This document shows positions 61,377 to 64,000 of a stretch of DNA of 64,000 nucleotides, one piece after another. The stretch is from NCBI GenBank assembly GCA_028023455.1, contig JAQFVV010012394.1:31402885-31466884 (forward strand), read 5' to 3'. This DNA comes from Epiperipatus broadwayi. Its lineage: Eukaryota; Onychophora; Udeonychophora; Euonychophora; Peripatidae. A program made the position numbers and the translations under genes. Numbering within the stretch: the first letter of the stretch is position 1; every line of letters begins with the position of its first letter. A model generated the notes under the pieces. The model was not told the origin of the DNA and did not search any database. It saw only the letters and a list, made by a program, of their open reading frames with translations.

Positions 61377-63521
61377 CTTAATTAAACTAATATAACTTTA
61401 CAAATCTATGCAGCCATACACGCCTGACTTAAATTTAACATTTATTAAAAGTTGTTTAATAAAAAAAATCCTAATAAAAACTTAAAAGAATGAAAAACAT
61501 AACTTAATAAAAATGATATATAAATATGTCGTTACATTAATTTAAAATAAAAACTTAAAAGTTCGCAAATAAAAGTAAAAAATTAAATGCTAAAATTAAA
61601 ATGTTTGTTAAACGTATATACATTCGCACAGATGCCAAACTTTAAAAATATTTTTTTTTTAAAAACAAATAAATAAGTATTTGAACGTACTTTTTTATAA
61701 AAAAAAGTACAAGATTTAAAAATAAAAACAGGTATTAATTAATTCTTGTAATCTGTAAATGGAAGTGATTGTTTATAAATTGTTTGAAAAGCAAGCTAGC
61801 CTTGGGCTCTTGTATAATTAAAATGATCTGATGAAAGATAGATAGGAAAATAAAGAGAAATTAGCTTTACCAATGGAAGCACTAAGCCTTGGCTCAGACC
61901 CTAATGAAAGTGATGGATTAGTGATGTTTTGTTGATTGAATCTGTGTGGATAATATAAAAAGGGAAATACAGTTTTTTGGACAGTTCCAGCGTTTTGTAT
62001 TTGAGAGATGTGCTCGGACGCACATATCACACTCTATAAAAAAAATGAAAAGACTGTGATACCTTGAACCAACTATTGCCATCTCCAGAACATTATCTTC
62101 CAATGGAGGCATCATGGGAATTAAAAGCAGAAACCTGGACTCTTCTACTGTAAGCTATATTGACATGAACTCTAAATTTAAAAATAATTAAGAACTTTCG
62201 TTCAAGCTTATGAACTTCTATCTGACTTTTTTAAGTTTAAAATCAAATTAATAATGTTTAATTTTATATGTTTTCTGATTGATAAAAATCATTTCCATTT
62301 TTTTTTCTTATTGTATAAATTATTTATTGTTTAAATTTTAAACGATGAAATTTAGGTTGGGTATAGACGTTGCATAGATTCGTTAGCGGTTGATTATGTT
62401 GAAGTTTTCACATTTGATTAGAATATATAGGTCAACGATGTTAATGTGGGCAGGCCTTGTGTATTCCCTTTTGCAATTGATGTTATCGATGATTTTGTAT
62501 TTTGATCGATTGTGTTTAATTTGGATGTTTTTGACCGTGGAATCTGTGCAGTTGATCTATACTCAACATTTTAAAACAAATTTATAAAAATAATCTGTGT
62601 GAACATATTTAAATGTTAAATTTAAGTCAGGCGTGAATGGCTATATAGTTTTGTAAAGTTATATTAAGGGAGGGTAATCTTAGGTTATTCATTTCGTAGT
62701 TGAATTGGTTCAATGGATTGGATATATTTGTGTAATTGTAGATGTAGTATGAGATCTGCTACAGGCAGGATTATATATATATATATATATATGCCACACA
62801 CCTTCTGTTTGCCTATGGATGGGTTTGTAAGATGGCAAAGGACTGCAGTCCATTCCTATGGAGTTTTATGTTTATTGTTCTACTCACCAACAGATATCGC
62901 ATTCCTGGTTGGTAGAGAGACAATTTTTTCTCTAATTCTACTTGCTGTTCAGATGTACATTCCTGACAGTATAGTATTTTGTGTTGTCATATTTTCATGC
63001 TACATTAAATACATAAATGTATCAGATGGATTGGTGCCGGTTTGATTGCAAAATTTGTTGCCTAAGGTTAAATCAGGGAAGAATATTTTCTTTTCAAATG
63101 CAGATCTATGGAGTCTATTCATCCTCGACTCACTAAATAAATATTAAACTCATGGTTGTAATTTACTTAAATGTAAAACTAAAGATTAATAGGAAAATCT
63201 AAAATGTTGAATTTATTCCTCAAAATTTAAATGTTATTTTATATGTGCGTAAATAAATATTTTTATGTGTTAATTTTTGGCAGTGGCTTTTATTTATTTA
63301 TATTTAAGATATAAATTAAGATATAGATTTTTATCTCTGCATCTCCACTGAGCTAGTGACTTGGGATAACGATCTGAATATTTAAATAAAGTGGAATCTT
63401 AACAGCACGTATCTGCCTACTCTATAAATTTTTCTAGGTTTAAATGCCTAGATGGTGCTCTGTAGAGCAGATATCGTAGTTTGAGGTTAGATTCGATCTT
63501 CACTTCATTTCAATCATTATA
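61377..63521 (+). repeat. LTR-like element L1, tandem unit 2
   Basis: Repeats 59271-61376 almost base for base, with period 2111-2145. Differences include a 34-base segment (TTTATAAATTGTTTGAAAAG...) present at about 61772-61805 and absent from unit 1, a longer AT run near 62772, and scattered substitutions. It contains 61377-61529, a minus-oriented piece of L1, so the repeating unit spans the inverted junction. Confidence 0.75.
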
Positions 63522-63665
63522 CTTAATTAAACTAATATAACTTTACAAATCTATGCAGCCATACACGCCTGACTTAAATTTAACATTTATTAAAAGTTGT
63601 TTAATAAAAAAAAATCCTAATAAAAACTTAAAAGAATGAAAAACATAACTTAATAAAAATGATAT
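63522..63665 (+). repeat. Third, partial tandem unit
   Basis: Matches 59271-59410 and 61382-61520, then diverges after AATAAAAATGATATA at 63665. From there to 64000 I see no repeat or gene. Confidence 0.75.
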
Positions 63666-64000
63666 AAAAAAATACATCAAATAAAATTAATTATTAATAA
63701 TAATTTACGTTGGTCAGATAGGATTCTATTTCTATTAAATACAGAAAAGGTTTTGGAATTAAAGTTCTTGCTGTTTTGAAAATGTTAATTAGTTATATAG
63801 TTCTTCCTGTTTTAAAAAGTCTGTAGTTGATAATTGATTGTAATTTGGAAAGTGTTAATTCCCACAAAATCCTGAGGAGATTGGTATGCAGTTAGCCATT
63901 AGCCCTTTATTGTAGCTGATATTTTATTGCCAGGCCCAGATGTCCTATGGTCCACAATATGGGAAAATGACTGGTCATTTCTCTTTCTCTTTAAAAAAAC

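Noticed and set aside
60646-63045. Hydrophobic frames at 60646-60900 and 62713-63045 that look conserved
   Set aside because: They are nearly identical because the two tandem units are nearly identical. The matching region at 40934-41125 in the older copy does not keep the same protein, so selection is not shown.

Overview
The window looks like intergenic or intronic DNA from a metazoan nuclear genome. It is very AT-rich, has long triplet and dinucleotide microsatellites, shows CpG decay in old repeats, and carries RTE-type, Jockey/CR1-type and Penelope-like retroelements with no compact gene layout. A lophotrochozoan such as a mollusc would fit, but this is an impression. I find no multi-exon host gene that I can name. 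Nearly all recognisable coding sequence belongs to retroelements, mostly 5'-truncated and decayed. Two host-like open frames (15.2-15.7 kb and 28.1-28.3 kb) remain unidentified.

Layout. 0-6 kb: end of an LTR-like repeat, a LINE remnant, AT-rich DNA. 6.2-8.4 kb: a CpG-bearing 2.15 kb LTR-like element. 10.5-13.1 kb: a LINE with an intact RT frame lying between two (TAA)n arrays. 13.8-16.1 kb: LINE fragment, hairpin insertion, a 154-codon frame, a TTC/TTA tract. 16-23.6 kb: diverged repeats and microsatellites. 23.8-25.2 kb: an RTE fragment split by a 490 bp palindrome that carries two opposed hammerhead ribozyme motifs. 25.2-28 kb: tRNA-like sequence and a second palindromic repeat with a decayed hammerhead. 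28.6-29.6 and 35.6-36.6 kb: two copies of one LINE. 30.75-32.19 kb: a retrozyme-like array of about 375 bp monomers, each with a hammerhead, in two orientations and bounded by a 13 bp target-site duplication. 38-49.4 kb: RTE copies and two 2.1-2.2 kb LTR-like elements, one nested in an RTE. 51.6-55.3 kb: a young Penelope-like element (RT plus GIY-YIG) with an inverted partial 5' copy, hammerhead repeats on both sides, and an older relic of the same shape. 58.4-63.7 kb: an inverted then tandem array of the 2.1 kb LTR-like family.

Common theme. At least four distinct sequence families here carry hammerhead-type ribozymes (CUGAUGA...GAAA with a very short self-complementary stem III). Most sit in inverted-duplicate insertions, and two of these insertions have perfect 13 bp direct repeats. 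The Penelope-like element has the same inverted topology and its own hammerhead-like 3' motif. I infer that Penelope-type machinery mobilised the small ribozyme elements. This rests on shared architecture and proximity and is not demonstrated by sequence alone.
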